The notes beneath the pieces are model-generated. The model saw only the letters and a program-made list of their open reading frames with translations, made no database searches and was not told where the DNA came from. Made by a program: the position numbers and the translations under genes. A stretch of DNA of 64,000 nt from positions 62,001-126,000 of the forward strand of contig JAEXZY010000099.1 of NCBI GenBank assembly GCA_023404955.1, given 5' to 3'. Every line of letters begins with the position of its first letter. Within the stretch, counting starts at the first letter, position 1. Origin of the DNA: Actinomycetes bacterium. Its GTDB lineage: Bacteria; Actinomycetota; Actinomycetes; Mycobacteriales; Mycobacteriaceae. Shown here piece after piece: positions 17,094-24,517 of the stretch.

Positions 17094-17786
17094 GGCCTCC
17101 TGGCCTTGACGCGCTTCATCCGATGCATCCGATTCCGCGGTCTGATGTACGGCATAGTCGTATTCCTTATCTAGTAGAGCTGCCCGCAGGCGATGGGCGA
17201 TGGACCGAATCTTGTCTAAGTAAGCGGCGTGGTCGTCGAGGCGGTCTGCAAAATCGCCCACCGTCTCGGTCTCGCGTATGTCTTCGGAAGCCAAAGCTTC
17301 TCCGAGCAATTCGCAGGCGATCACGATGATGCCGATGCTGTTGCTGATCTTGGAGTGCGCCTTCACCAGGTTCTGGTAGGCGGGACTGTCGCTGGGGTTG
17401 GCGGCTAAGACTTCGTTGATTTCTTCGAGAGCAGCTGTCGTGCTATCGGCAACGCCGATGACATCTGCCAAGGCGCCTGGCCGGCTGTGGTACTCGGAAG
17501 TTTGTCCACGTTCCCTGAGCGGCTTCTGAGTGGCTGTTCCTGGCTGAAGCGGAGTTGGGTCGCCGCCGTCCAAGACGTTGTTGATGCTTCCGATTTGCCA
17601 CTGGAGAACCTCCTCCAACGGCCGTGCTGTCGTCGCGCGAAAGTCTGTATGTCGGCCGCCTTCAATCAATCGCAGAGTTGCAGTAGAAGGTCCCCCGGCG
17701 TTCTGGACATCCAGTTGCGTCAGCTTCAGTGCGCGTCGTCGATCGCGAACTAAATCGCCTAAGCGTTTCGCAGCGTCGTTTGTCAT
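16950..17786 (-). CDS. prophage immunity repressor (XRE-type HTH)
   Basis: A 278-residue protein with an N-terminal XRE helix-turn-helix (residues ~8-60: LVRDRRRALKLTQLDVQNAG then STATLRLIEGG) and a long, mostly helical acidic C-terminal part. There is no LexA/CI-like self-cleavage Ser/Lys pair, so induction probably does not rely on RecA-triggered autoproteolysis. It is the only leftward gene of the early region and is transcribed divergently from the Cro-like gene, as expected for the maintenance repressor. Its candidate promoter carries two copies of the TCAGCGCTAG repeat. The antirepressor two genes away on the other strand is a plausible inactivator. Confidence 0.78.
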   Translation of the reverse strand: MTNDAAKRLGDLVRDRRRALKLTQLDVQNAGGPSTATLRLIEGGRHTDFRATTARPLEEVLQWQIGSINNVLDGGDPTPLQPGTATQKPLRERGQTSEYHSRPGALADVIGVADSTTAALEEINEVLAANPSDSPAYQNLVKAHSKISNSIGIIVIACELLGEALASEDIRETETVGDFADRLDDHAAYLDKIRSIAHRLRAALLDKEYDYAVHQTAESDASDEARQGQEALDGSEVSDRVDLITGADVDAELAAKTDALLSPKDVGNDAFEDEADQA

Positions 17787-17826
17787 GAGTGGAACTGTCC
17801 CACGGCCCTTCGTGACAGGTCTAGTG

Positions 17827-17861
17827 AAGGTACGACAAGTTCAGCGCTAGGTCAGCGCTAG
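17827..17861 (-). promoter_or_regulatory. candidate repressor promoter with two direct-repeat operators
   Basis: Two copies of TCAGCGCTAG lie head-to-tail at 17841-17850 and 17852-17861 (11-base period, one helical turn). On the minus strand a TANNNT -10 (TACCTT, 17827-17832) and a weak -35 (CTGACC, 17850-17855) are separated by 17 bases, and the repeats overlap the spacer and the -35. Repressor or Cro binding here would control the repressor gene that starts at 17786. Confidence 0.5.
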
Positions 17862-17918
17862 TTTCCCTACTTACACACTTGTCATTCAGCACTACAGCCA
17901 ATAGAAACGGCGATTTCC

Positions 17919-17976
17919 TTGCGGTTCAATCGCTAGTTGTCTAGAGTTGTCGCTATGCCAGCGATAGAACCGCTAG
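17919..17976 (+). promoter_or_regulatory. candidate cro promoter and operator; probable leaderless start
   Basis: A -35 TTGCGG (17919-17924) and -10 TAGAGT (17942-17947) are spaced by exactly 17 bases. The ATG of the Cro-like gene begins 7 bases after the -10, so transcription should start at or within a base or two of the start codon, giving a leaderless mRNA; no ribosome-binding site is visible. CGCTAG occurs in the spacer (17931-17936) and again at 17971-17976, and an inverted repeat TCGCT/AGCGA (17950-17964) straddles the start. Confidence 0.6.
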
Positions 17977-18236
17977 GACCGATGATTCGGATCAAAGATC
18001 TCCGGCTCGCACTCGGTTGGAGCCAAGGCCAACTCGCGGAGCGCATCGCGGAGTTCGGCGTTGAAGTAACAGATGCCGGTATCTCCAATGTCGAGAACGG
18101 CAACAAGAAAGCCAGTGATCGGCTGCTTATCGCTTGGGCAAAAGCCCTGGGAGTAGAGCCGCTCAACGTTTGGCATGGCCCGCTGCGTCCGCCGGTAACT
18201 CCGGCTTCGCCGCCGAAGCGGAAGTCCGCGGCATGA
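17955..18236 (+). CDS. Cro-like XRE-family DNA-binding protein
   Basis: A 93-residue protein with a clear XRE helix-turn-helix: IKDLRLALGWSQGQLAERIA, then VTDAGISNVENG as the recognition helix region. It is divergent from the repressor and first in the long rightward operon, the position of Cro or of an early-lytic regulator. ATG 17955 is chosen over the upstream TTG (17937) because it lies at the predicted transcription start. The stop overlaps the antirepressor start (ATGA). The C-terminus is short, Pro/Lys-rich and probably disordered. Confidence 0.82.
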   Translation: MPAIEPLGPMIRIKDLRLALGWSQGQLAERIAEFGVEVTDAGISNVENGNKKASDRLLIAWAKALGVEPLNVWHGPLRPPVTPASPPKRKSAA

Positions 18237-18940
18237 CGGGCATCGCCACCATTCCCTTTCATGGCACGCAGCTGCTGGCAGTAGATGAGGGGGGCAAGCC
18301 CCAAATTCTGTTGCGCCCGGCTATTGAATCTCTTGGCCTCGACTTCTCTTCTCAGAGGCGGAAGTTGACAGGCAGGTCATGGGCCTGCATGGGCGAGACG
18401 ACCACGCAGCTTCCGGGGGACGCCCAGCGGCGAACGCACACCACAGTCAACGTCCGCACCTTTCTCATGTTGCTGGCGACCATCAACGAGAACAACGTCC
18501 ACCCCGACAAGCGCGAGTTGTTGATCGCGTATCAGTCGGAGGTAGCCGATGTTGTTGAGGCCTACTGGCGGGACGGCGTCGTCGTCAACTCGCGCGTTGT
18601 GGATCACCGCCCCACTGGCCTCGACGCGGTGCAGGCACTGCTGGATGAAGTCCGGCGCATGGAGACCGAAGTCGCGGAAGCTCGGGAACTGGCGCAGCGC
18701 ACTGACGAACGCCTTGCCGCCATTGAGGGCAAACACGACTGGCTGTCAGCGCTGGCATACGCCCGGATCAACAACCTGCCCACCCACACGACGTATCTGA
18801 AGAAGCTGGGCGGGTGCGCGAGCCGCATTGCGAAGGCTCACGACATCACTGCCAACAAGGTGCAGCACCAGTTGTACGGCACCGTGAACAGCTACCCGGT
18901 GTGGGTGTGGGATCTCGCCTCTGAGGGGTTCGCCCGATGA
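18233..18940 (+). CDS. phage antirepressor (P22_AR_N domain)
   Basis: A 235-residue protein whose first ~115 residues match the N-terminal domain of P22-type antirepressors: IPFHGTQLLAV, then LLRPAIESLGLDFSSQRRKL, then a helical segment ending VVEAYWRDG. A predicted coiled coil follows (residues ~130-170, Glu/Arg-rich heptads), then a C-terminal domain with basic residues that may bind DNA. Antirepressors bind and inactivate prophage repressors. It overlaps both neighbours by 4 bases (ATGA), so it is expressed with Cro when lytic growth starts. Confidence 0.85.
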   Translation: MTGIATIPFHGTQLLAVDEGGKPQILLRPAIESLGLDFSSQRRKLTGRSWACMGETTTQLPGDAQRRTHTTVNVRTFLMLLATINENNVHPDKRELLIAYQSEVADVVEAYWRDGVVVNSRVVDHRPTGLDAVQALLDEVRRMETEVAEARELAQRTDERLAAIEGKHDWLSALAYARINNLPTHTTYLKKLGGCASRIAKAHDITANKVQHQLYGTVNSYPVWVWDLASEGFAR

Positions 18941-19842
18941 CCGCGATGGAAGGCGAGGTGGTTGAGGGCACCTTCCGTCGAAGGGAGCGCAATGCGGCAA
19001 GGTCGCTTGACGTTCTGCCTCCAGATGTTGAAACCAGAGTTGCGGAAATTCGCCCTCTCGACGGTGCTGCCCAAGCGGTTCGAGTCACCGCGATGCTGGC
19101 TCACTCACGCGCCGGACTGTTGGCGGCGATCGCGGCTCATGACTTGCCGGAGATCAGAGAGTTTAAGCAGCGGGCCAGCGCAATTCAGGAGATTGCCAAG
19201 CAAGTCCGAATGGGCAAAGAGTTTCAAATAGATGCAGCGGAACTGGTGCGCCGAGCGGAACGCGGATTGGACACCGCAATCAGGGATGCACAGGAACGTG
19301 GAGAAGTAAGTCGTCTCGGCGACTTCTCCGTCCCCAAGCCCGATTACATCGCGGTGCGAAACGGGATTGAGGTGAGTGTCCGAGGTGCAGTTCCAGACGC
19401 GAACTCCACCTCGAAGCCATCTCCCAGCGATTTTTTCAAGCACAACACTGAGTGGAATCAAGCCCACGCGATGGGCGCGATTTCTGATGAGGCGTTTGAG
19501 CGAGTGCTGGAAGAGGCCCGACAAGAAGAAAACCTGTCGCGCACCAACGTAGCTCGAAAGGCCAAGGCGGCCAGAGAGGCCGAAAAAGAACAGCCCGCGA
19601 ATGTTTTACAGGACCAGATGGAGCCCGCCCCGGCACCTGCATCTGCGCCGCCTCCCAAAAAGACTGCCAGAGCACGAAAAACCGTTGAGCAGATCTCTAT
19701 CACGCTCAGCAACTACGTCCTGGGATTGGCAGAGATCGACCCTGGAGAGGTCGACCGGGACGAACTTCAGAAGGAAATCAACATCATCTTCGAATCGTTA
19801 GGCGCGATTCGGAAGTTCATGAAAGAGGTTAACAAACAGTGA
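18937..19842 (+). CDS. hypothetical early phage protein, possibly DNA-binding
   Basis: A 301-residue protein with a helical N-terminal two-thirds rich in Arg/Glu and Ala, a Pro/Ala linker around residues 228-248 and a short helical C-terminal domain. The segment from DFFKHNTEWNQAHAMGAISD to NVARKAKAARE resembles HTH-containing regions of actinophage early proteins, but I cannot assign a family. ATG 18937 overlaps the antirepressor stop, and its stop overlaps the ParB-like gene, suggesting the two are made together. Confidence 0.65.
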   Translation: MTAMEGEVVEGTFRRRERNAARSLDVLPPDVETRVAEIRPLDGAAQAVRVTAMLAHSRAGLLAAIAAHDLPEIREFKQRASAIQEIAKQVRMGKEFQIDAAELVRRAERGLDTAIRDAQERGEVSRLGDFSVPKPDYIAVRNGIEVSVRGAVPDANSTSKPSPSDFFKHNTEWNQAHAMGAISDEAFERVLEEARQEENLSRTNVARKAKAAREAEKEQPANVLQDQMEPAPAPASAPPPKKTARARKTVEQISITLSNYVLGLAEIDPGEVDRDELQKEINIIFESLGAIRKFMKEVNKQ

Positions 19843-20645
19843 GCACTAGTCAAGACCAGGGCCGCGTTCCCACTGGTGAGAAGCATCTGGAGTGGGTGCC
19901 CGTGCACGACATGCGCGTCTCTCCGAGGGCGCAGCGCGAGCAGAAGCAGTACTGGGTGGACCACATTGCCTCCAACTTCGACCCCGACGATTTCGGCACA
20001 CCGACAGTGAATTGGCGCGACGGGTTCTTCTGGATCGTGGATGGCGCACACCGCATTGAGGCCATCATCCAGATGGGCTACGAGGATCAGAAAGTTCAGT
20101 GCTGGGTGTATCGAGGTCTCACCGAAGAAGAAGAAGCCGACAAGTTCCTGTCGCTCAACAACGTTCGGCCGGTGTCCACGATGGACAAGTTCAAGGTGTC
20201 GGTGGTAGCCGGACGTGAGACGCAGTGCGACATCGATCGTATTGTTCGCGCCGCTGGGCTCACCGTCGGTGGGGGGCAGAACGGGATCAATGCCGTCAGG
20301 TCGCTGTCCAAGGTGTACTCGAAGGCCGGGCCGGCGGGGCTGGCTACAACATTGCGGATCATTCGCGATTCATACGGCAAGCCGGGCTTCTCTGCGAAAG
20401 TCATCGACGGCATCGGGCTGTTCGTCGCCACCTATGAGCGGGTGTTCGACGAAGCCAGGCTGATTCAGAAGCTTTCCGGAAAGCACGGTGGCGTTAACGG
20501 ACTCACTGGCCGCGCCGAGCAGATCAAGAACGCCAACGGCGTTACCGCACCTGTTGGTGTGGCTGCTGCCACGGTAGAGGCCTACAACCAAGGCCGTGGC
20601 GGGGAGAAGCTTCCGGGGTGGTTCGCCAAGGTGGCAGCCGCATGA
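19839..20645 (+). CDS. ParB-fold (DUF6551-like) protein
   Basis: A 268-residue protein with a ParB/Srx-type N-terminal domain: PVHDMRVSPRAQR, then DGFFWIVDGAHRIEA, where the GAHR motif corresponds to the nucleotide-binding GxxR box of ParB-like proteins, then FLSLNNVRPVS. The remainder is helical and probably DNA-binding. No ParA gene and no iterated parS-like repeats are seen nearby, so a role in DNA transactions or transcription is more likely than plasmid-style partition. GTG start overlaps the upstream stop. Confidence 0.72.
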   Translation: MSTSQDQGRVPTGEKHLEWVPVHDMRVSPRAQREQKQYWVDHIASNFDPDDFGTPTVNWRDGFFWIVDGAHRIEAIIQMGYEDQKVQCWVYRGLTEEEEADKFLSLNNVRPVSTMDKFKVSVVAGRETQCDIDRIVRAAGLTVGGGQNGINAVRSLSKVYSKAGPAGLATTLRIIRDSYGKPGFSAKVIDGIGLFVATYERVFDEARLIQKLSGKHGGVNGLTGRAEQIKNANGVTAPVGVAAATVEAYNQGRGGEKLPGWFAKVAAA

Positions 20646-20839
20646 GCGACAGAGGGTTGTACGACAAGTCCTCCGCGGCGGTCTATCTCAGCACCAGTGA
20701 GCGTCGGGTGGACGAACTGAGGCGGGCCGGCACCCTCATCGCCGTCCAGGACGGCCGCGAGTACAAGTACACACGTTCCGCTCTAGACGACTACATCGAG
20801 ACACTGCCGACGTCGGAGCCGACAAGGCGGGCGTCGTGA
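20642..20839 (+). CDS. excisionase/MerR-type HTH_17 small DNA-binding protein
   Basis: A 65-residue protein with the compact winged-helix pattern of excisionases: YDKSSAAVYLSTSERRVDEL, then RRAGTLIAVQDGREYKYTRS and ALDDYI. It could be the Xis recombination directionality factor, or a small regulator. It lies ~4 kb from attL in the rightward operon, where lytic-only expression would fit Xis. ATG 20642 overlaps the ParB-like gene's stop. Confidence 0.7.
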   Translation: MSDRGLYDKSSAAVYLSTSERRVDELRRAGTLIAVQDGREYKYTRSALDDYIETLPTSEPTRRAS

Positions 20840-20970
20840 GGGATTTCCGTCTTACCCCTGACCGTGTCATCTACCACTGCCCCCACTGCCGTATAGACGC
20901 ACCACTACTCCCAGAACAAGTGGAGGAGTGGGTGGAGGAACACAATCACGAAGGGGGAGAACAGAAGTGA
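20836..20970 (+). CDS. small hypothetical phage protein with CPHC motif
   Basis: A 44-residue protein (start GTG 20836) with YHCPHCRID and a strongly acidic C-terminal half. One CxxC pair followed by His residues suggests a half zinc knuckle. It fills the gap between two other genes with GTGA overlaps at both ends, which is the main evidence that it is real. Confidence 0.6.
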   Translation: MRDFRLTPDRVIYHCPHCRIDAPLLPEQVEEWVEEHNHEGGEQK

Positions 20971-21485
20971 GCGATGTTGTGGAGCGAGCGAAGCAGCCGC
21001 TTGCAGAAGATGCGCGCATGGACGCCTATTACTACGGCTTTGACCGCACCGGCATCGGGGCTGTTGACCGCATCCTGTCTCAAGTGGCTGATGCTGGAAA
21101 GGCATACCACAACACCGACAGTTGGTCTGACGAGTATGAACCCGGATGGGCGCGCGGTGGCGATACTCGCTCACACGTTGAGCGGATACAGGCTGCTGCG
21201 GGCGATGCTGCGGCGCTTTTCGCTGAGTTGGTGGCCGAAGTGGAACGACTGCGGGCGCGAGTGGTGGAGTTTCCCGAGCCGCAGGAGACGAGCGGGTGGC
21301 TGTCATTCCCCTGCTATGGCAACGGGATTCACGTGCCGCCAGCGGTTCCTGAATCGCGGTTGGACCGTCACCTGATTCTGGACGAGACATCGGGGTCTGG
21401 GCGGGTGTCGGTGGCGAACGCGCGTAAGCATGCTGCCGCGCTGTTGGCCGCTGCCGACGCTGTTGAGAAGCGGAGCGCATCGTGA
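20967..21485 (+). CDS. hypothetical phage protein
   Basis: A 172-residue protein with no recognised domain. A helical middle (residues ~60-100) is rich in Ala/Glu/Arg, and an aromatic Gly/Pro-rich segment (GWLSFPCYGNGIHVPP) lies near residue 115. The GTG start overlaps the preceding stop by 4 bases and the next gene starts on its stop. Confidence 0.6.
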   Translation: MSDVVERAKQPLAEDARMDAYYYGFDRTGIGAVDRILSQVADAGKAYHNTDSWSDEYEPGWARGGDTRSHVERIQAAAGDAAALFAELVAEVERLRARVVEFPEPQETSGWLSFPCYGNGIHVPPAVPESRLDRHLILDETSGSGRVSVANARKHAAALLAAADAVEKRSAS

Positions 21486-21661
21486 CCTACGAAACCGCTG
21501 CTCTTCTTCTCCTGGCTGCTCTTGTCGTGGTGTGTGGGGTGAAGGTGTTCCTGTCCAGGTGGCGTGGAGCCAACAGGGTTGTGGACGAGGGGATTGCGTT
21601 CGCACGGTCTGTTCCGTCCGGGATGGTGTGGGTGTCACCAGAAGAACTGGACATCCCATGA
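21482..21661 (+). CDS. small single-span membrane protein
   Basis: A 59-residue protein from GTG 21482 with one hydrophobic span (residues ~5-24: Ala/Leu/Val-rich) followed by basic residues (KVFLSRWRGANR), so the N-terminus is probably outside and the short tail cytoplasmic. GTGA and ATGA overlaps tie it to both neighbours. Small membrane proteins in early phage operons are often involved in superinfection exclusion, but nothing here shows that directly. Confidence 0.6.
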   Translation: MTYETAALLLLAALVVVCGVKVFLSRWRGANRVVDEGIAFARSVPSGMVWVSPEELDIP

Positions 21662-21888
21662 GTGACTTCACGATTGCGAATGGCGCGTTCTCACGGGCGA
21701 TTTACATAGGGCGGGTGAACAAAGAGGGCACCGCGTTCACAAAGAAGGAAGACCACACCGACCGTGCTATCCGAGTAGTCGCGGAGCACATCTTGGGGGA
21801 GTTCGGCGGCAATCTGACCATCGATTACCGGGACGGGGTGCAGTTCCAAATCTCGGTGAAGCACAGCGCAGAGGCGGAAAAGCGATGA
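21658..21888 (+). CDS. hypothetical phage protein
   Basis: A 76-residue protein with alternating beta-like segments (FTIANGAFSRAIYIG, LTIDYRDGVQFQISV) and a basic middle. No family recognised. Starts at ATG 21658 on the stop of the membrane protein gene and ends on the start of the next (ATGA). Confidence 0.6.
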   Translation: MSDFTIANGAFSRAIYIGRVNKEGTAFTKKEDHTDRAIRVVAEHILGEFGGNLTIDYRDGVQFQISVKHSAEAEKR

Positions 21889-22148
21889 GTTGCAATCACA
21901 ACGAGGCTGACCACTTCCTACGGGGATGCGCGGAAATCGGCATGCCGCCGCTGACCGAAGACAAGACGGCCGCCATGTTGGGCGTGGTTCCGACGAAGGC
22001 TGAGCACATCGCAAGCCTGACCTCAATGCTGAAAGAGTTTTACTGGCAGGGGATGACGGACGCCGGTTCGCAGGCGTTGGCGATGCAGTTGTATGACCGT
22101 GGAGCGCGGGCGCCTCATGGTCACTCTCACATTCCGGAGGCGTCATGA
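21885..22148 (+). CDS. hypothetical phage protein, Cys/His-rich
   Basis: An 87-residue protein with N-terminal CNHNEADHFLRGC, which could bind a metal, and a His-containing C-terminus (HGHSH). The middle is helical. No family recognised. ATGA overlaps at both ends. Confidence 0.58.
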   Translation: MSCNHNEADHFLRGCAEIGMPPLTEDKTAAMLGVVPTKAEHIASLTSMLKEFYWQGMTDAGSQALAMQLYDRGARAPHGHSHIPEAS

Positions 22149-22714
22149 GTCTCCGTGGCACTCTCCGTTCCCTGTCGTGGTGTGTTCGTGAACCGTTGAA
22201 ACTGTTGGACGGGTGGGGAACAGCATGGCTACAGAGGGAAGCAGTAGCCCGGTCTGTCCCAGTATGGGAAGACAGGTTGAACGAGTTTGAAGCAGAAAAC
22301 GACGGACTCGAGCCGGACACGAAGACGGTGACATTGAGGGCGGAAGACCCTATCTGGCATCGCAACCCAGACGGTTCGTTGCAGCCGAAGACGCTCACCG
22401 ATACCGATGGCGGGGAGTGGACGGTTGGTCCGGCCAGCCATGAGCCCCCGTATCTGTCGTGGGGTGTAGACGGAGCAACAACAGACTCGCCCGCAGCCAG
22501 CGCACCGATTCCCCCATCGGAGGCGGCGGGTGCCGGCGGGGAGGTGGGTGTCCCCCCGCCCACCTCCCCGTCTTCCAAAGAAACACCAGACGCGTTTGAG
22601 ATAGCCGAATGGGTCGCTGATGCCGCCCGGTTCATCGGCGGTCTCCCCGAGGATGTTGCGCGGCGTGTGGCCGCGTCTGTGTCACTGCGTCTGCTCGACG
22701 CCAACCCAAAGTAG
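22145..22714 (+). CDS. hypothetical phage protein with proline-rich linker
   Basis: A 189-residue protein with two helical ends joined by a Ser/Pro/Gly-rich linker (residues ~118-150). The C-terminal 35 residues form an amphipathic helix with Arg and acidic residues. No domain recognised. It is followed by a 64-base gap, one of the few non-coding gaps in this operon. Confidence 0.6.
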   Translation: MSLRGTLRSLSWCVREPLKLLDGWGTAWLQREAVARSVPVWEDRLNEFEAENDGLEPDTKTVTLRAEDPIWHRNPDGSLQPKTLTDTDGGEWTVGPASHEPPYLSWGVDGATTDSPAASAPIPPSEAAGAGGEVGVPPPTSPSSKETPDAFEIAEWVADAARFIGGLPEDVARRVAASVSLRLLDANPK

Positions 22715-22778
22715 TGGGCCGTTGTTCGGCTGCAACCCGAAACAACGGCCCGACACCAACAGAGAGGAACAAAACGAA

Positions 22779-22937
22779 GTGTCTCCGCAAGCATACAACC
22801 CCTCCGATGAGGAGTTAGACGCTGCCGCCACCGCCTACGTGTACGGGGAGTTGGCGGACACCATCACTGAACCCGATGCCATCACCGAACTGGTGGATTG
22901 GCAGCTCCGTCAGGGACTCTCCAGGAGGTACGCATGA
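22779..22937 (+). CDS. hypothetical small phage protein
   Basis: A 52-residue acidic, helical protein starting at GTG 22779 with AGAGAGGA about 10 bases upstream. The longer open frame to the left reads the previous gene out of frame and is rejected. Its stop overlaps the next start (ATGA). Confidence 0.55.
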   Translation: MSPQAYNPSDEELDAAATAYVYGELADTITEPDAITELVDWQLRQGLSRRYA

Positions 22938-23056
22938 GGCCCCGTATCGCTGCTCGGTGGACGTTGGCTATCACCACCATCTCCGTGTTCGTGATTATCG
23001 CTGCCTTGTTTGTGGCTGGTGTTTCTTCTGTCGGTGACATGGGAGTGGACTGGTGA
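22934..23056 (+). CDS. tiny membrane protein
   Basis: A 40-residue protein: basic start (RPRIAARW), one hydrophobic span of ~22 residues (Ile/Thr/Val/Phe-rich), then a short acidic tail. ATG 22934 overlaps the preceding stop and its own stop overlaps the following GTG, so it belongs to the coupled chain. Function unknown. Confidence 0.55.
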   Translation: MRPRIAARWTLAITTISVFVIIAALFVAGVSSVGDMGVDW

Positions 23057-23424
23057 GCGGCGTCATCATCAACCCGGGCTCTCGTATCGCAACAGAACCG
23101 CAGGGGTGGAGCAACACCCGCGAGGGTGCGCTGCGTGAGGCGGCGACGTGGTTGAACCGGATGCAGAATGATGGCTTCGGCGACATTGTGGTTCAGGAAA
23201 TCGGCCCGGACGGGGAAGGCCGGTGGACCTTCACCTTCCGGCACACCGTCACTGATGTTGCGGTGGAGCTGTCCACGCACGGCATCGACAACATGGATGC
23301 CTACCTGAAGCAGTGCATCTTCCCGCCGCGCGTCTACTGGAACGGTTCCAGCTCAAGCAATCCGTCGATGGATGACTTCGCGGCACCGGGCTATGTGATG
23401 ACGTTCCGGGCGGTGGCGTCATGA
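23053..23424 (+). CDS. hypothetical phage protein
   Basis: A 123-residue protein with mixed alpha/beta pattern (REGALREAATWLNRM; WTFTFRHTVTDVAVEL) and a Ser-rich loop (NGSSSSNPS). No domain recognised. GTG 23053 start, coupled to both neighbours. Confidence 0.6.
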   Translation: MSGVIINPGSRIATEPQGWSNTREGALREAATWLNRMQNDGFGDIVVQEIGPDGEGRWTFTFRHTVTDVAVELSTHGIDNMDAYLKQCIFPPRVYWNGSSSSNPSMDDFAAPGYVMTFRAVAS

Positions 23425-23564
23425 GGATGGTCACCCTGTTCGCCATCATCGTCACCCCCATCATCACTGTCGGAACCCTGTTTCCCGGTCCCGCTGTGTC
23501 TGACCCTTCTCCTCCACGTACATGCGAGTACGTACCCGCTACTGACATTCCAGGGGGTATCTGA
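23421..23564 (+). CDS. small exported or membrane-anchored protein
   Basis: A 47-residue protein with a short basic start, a hydrophobic stretch of ~20 residues (Ile/Val/Thr-rich) ending at FPGPAVSD, which could be a signal-peptide cleavage site, and a short tail with one Cys. ATGA overlap upstream, 1-base overlap with the WhiB gene downstream. Confidence 0.52.
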   Translation: MRMVTLFAIIVTPIITVGTLFPGPAVSDPSPPRTCEYVPATDIPGGI

Positions 23565-23947
23565 TGAGCGCGAGATTGGGTGTGGCGCAGAAAAGCCACA
23601 AGAAACCCCGCCCCCGCCCCAACCTGTCGTGGCAGGAGCAGGCCCGCTGCGTCGAAGCCGACGACCCCGAAATTTTCTTCGACCCGGATAGGTACACGGT
23701 GGCGTTAGCGATGTGCGCCGACTGCCCCGTCAAACAGCAATGCCGGGAGTTGGGGAAGGGCATGGGTCCTGGGGTGTGGGGTGGCCGTGTGCAGAACTCC
23801 GAAGCGCGCGGCGGGTTCCACCAGTTCCTGCGGTTGCCGCACGGCACGGAGGCGGCGTATCAGCGGCATATCCGGTTGAAGCAAGACCCATGCCCGGCGT
23901 GTGTGGAGGGGTCGAGGCAGGCGCGGAGAGCGAGGGCGTTGAGGTGA
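23564..23947 (+). CDS. WhiB-family iron-sulfur transcription factor
   Basis: A 127-residue phage WhiB-like protein. The four Fe-S ligands are present (Cys29, Cys51, Cys54, Cys60, with the CxxC being CADC), followed by the GVWGG turn at residues 70-74 and a basic C-terminus. A second CPAC motif lies near residue 109. Phage WhiB proteins such as that of TM4 interfere with host WhiB2 and can block septation and superinfection. It may serve as a regulator of host or phage genes. TGATG overlap with the upstream gene. Confidence 0.9.
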   Translation: MSARLGVAQKSHKKPRPRPNLSWQEQARCVEADDPEIFFDPDRYTVALAMCADCPVKQQCRELGKGMGPGVWGGRVQNSEARGGFHQFLRLPHGTEAAYQRHIRLKQDPCPACVEGSRQARRARALR

Positions 23948-24102
23948 CGAGCCTGAAATGTCATCGGTGCGGCCTGTATTGGTCGGTTCAGACGTTGTGG
24001 CCGGACAAGTTCTCGGTGATTACCCGGTTTTGTCCGCCGTGTGTGGCGGTGGTGGTGCCGCAGTTGGGTTTGATTCCGTTCCCGAAGAGGAGGCCAGCGT
24101 GA
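23944..24102 (+). CDS. small zinc-ribbon protein
   Basis: A 52-residue protein with CHRC at residues 6-9 and CPPC at residues 31-34, a minimal zinc ribbon, plus a basic C-terminus. GTG 23944 overlaps the whiB stop. No family recognised. Confidence 0.6.
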   Translation: MTSLKCHRCGLYWSVQTLWPDKFSVITRFCPPCVAVVVPQLGLIPFPKRRPA

Positions 24103-24302
24103 TTGATTCCCGTTTGAAGCAGGTGGCCGCCCTGTTGGACGATGCCCGCTCATTGTTGGTGGAGATTGTGGATGAGGGGCCGGCGTGGGACCGAGACCTG
24201 CGCGCCTTCGACCACATTGACGCCGCCAGGCAATTCATCAATAGCAGTCTTGTGTATGTGCAGAAGGCTGACTCCGATTATCCAGGGGGAGACGCAGCAT
24301 GA
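24099..24302 (+). CDS. hypothetical small phage protein
   Basis: A 67-residue acidic helical protein (LKQVAALLDDARSLLVEIVD). GTG 24099 overlaps the preceding stop and the stop overlaps the next ATG. Function unknown. Confidence 0.55.
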   Translation: MIDSRLKQVAALLDDARSLLVEIVDEGPAWDRDLRAFDHIDAARQFINSSLVYVQKADSDYPGGDAA

Positions 24303-24517
24303 TTACTGTTGACATCAAACAAGCGAAGCGTCGGTTCGGTATTCCGCCGCGGAAGCAGTGGCGCTACACCATCAGTTTCGGGAACTACGCGAAGCTGTCC
24401 GACAGGGATACGTACGCGAATCCCGCTGATGTTGTGGAGGCGTTGCGGAAGTTCCGGGATGAGCCGGTGCGGGTGCGCATCCACTACGCGGATGAGGTTG
24501 TGGAGATGAGCCTGTGA
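24299..24517 (+). CDS. hypothetical small phage protein
   Basis: A 72-residue basic protein with alternating beta-type segments (RRFGIPPRKQWRYTISF; VRVRIHYADEVVEM). No domain recognised. ATGA overlap upstream and GTGA overlap downstream. Confidence 0.57.
   Translation: MITVDIKQAKRRFGIPPRKQWRYTISFGNYAKLSDRDTYANPADVVEALRKFRDEPVRVRIHYADEVVEMSL

Noticed and set aside
19839..20645. Plasmid-type parABS partition locus
   Set aside because: Only a ParB-like domain is present; no ParA Walker protein and no parS-like repeats were seen.
20642..23947. Toxin-antitoxin pair among the small coupled genes
   Set aside because: No recognisable toxin fold (RelE, MazF, HicA, PIN) and too many similar-sized unknown genes to single out a pair.
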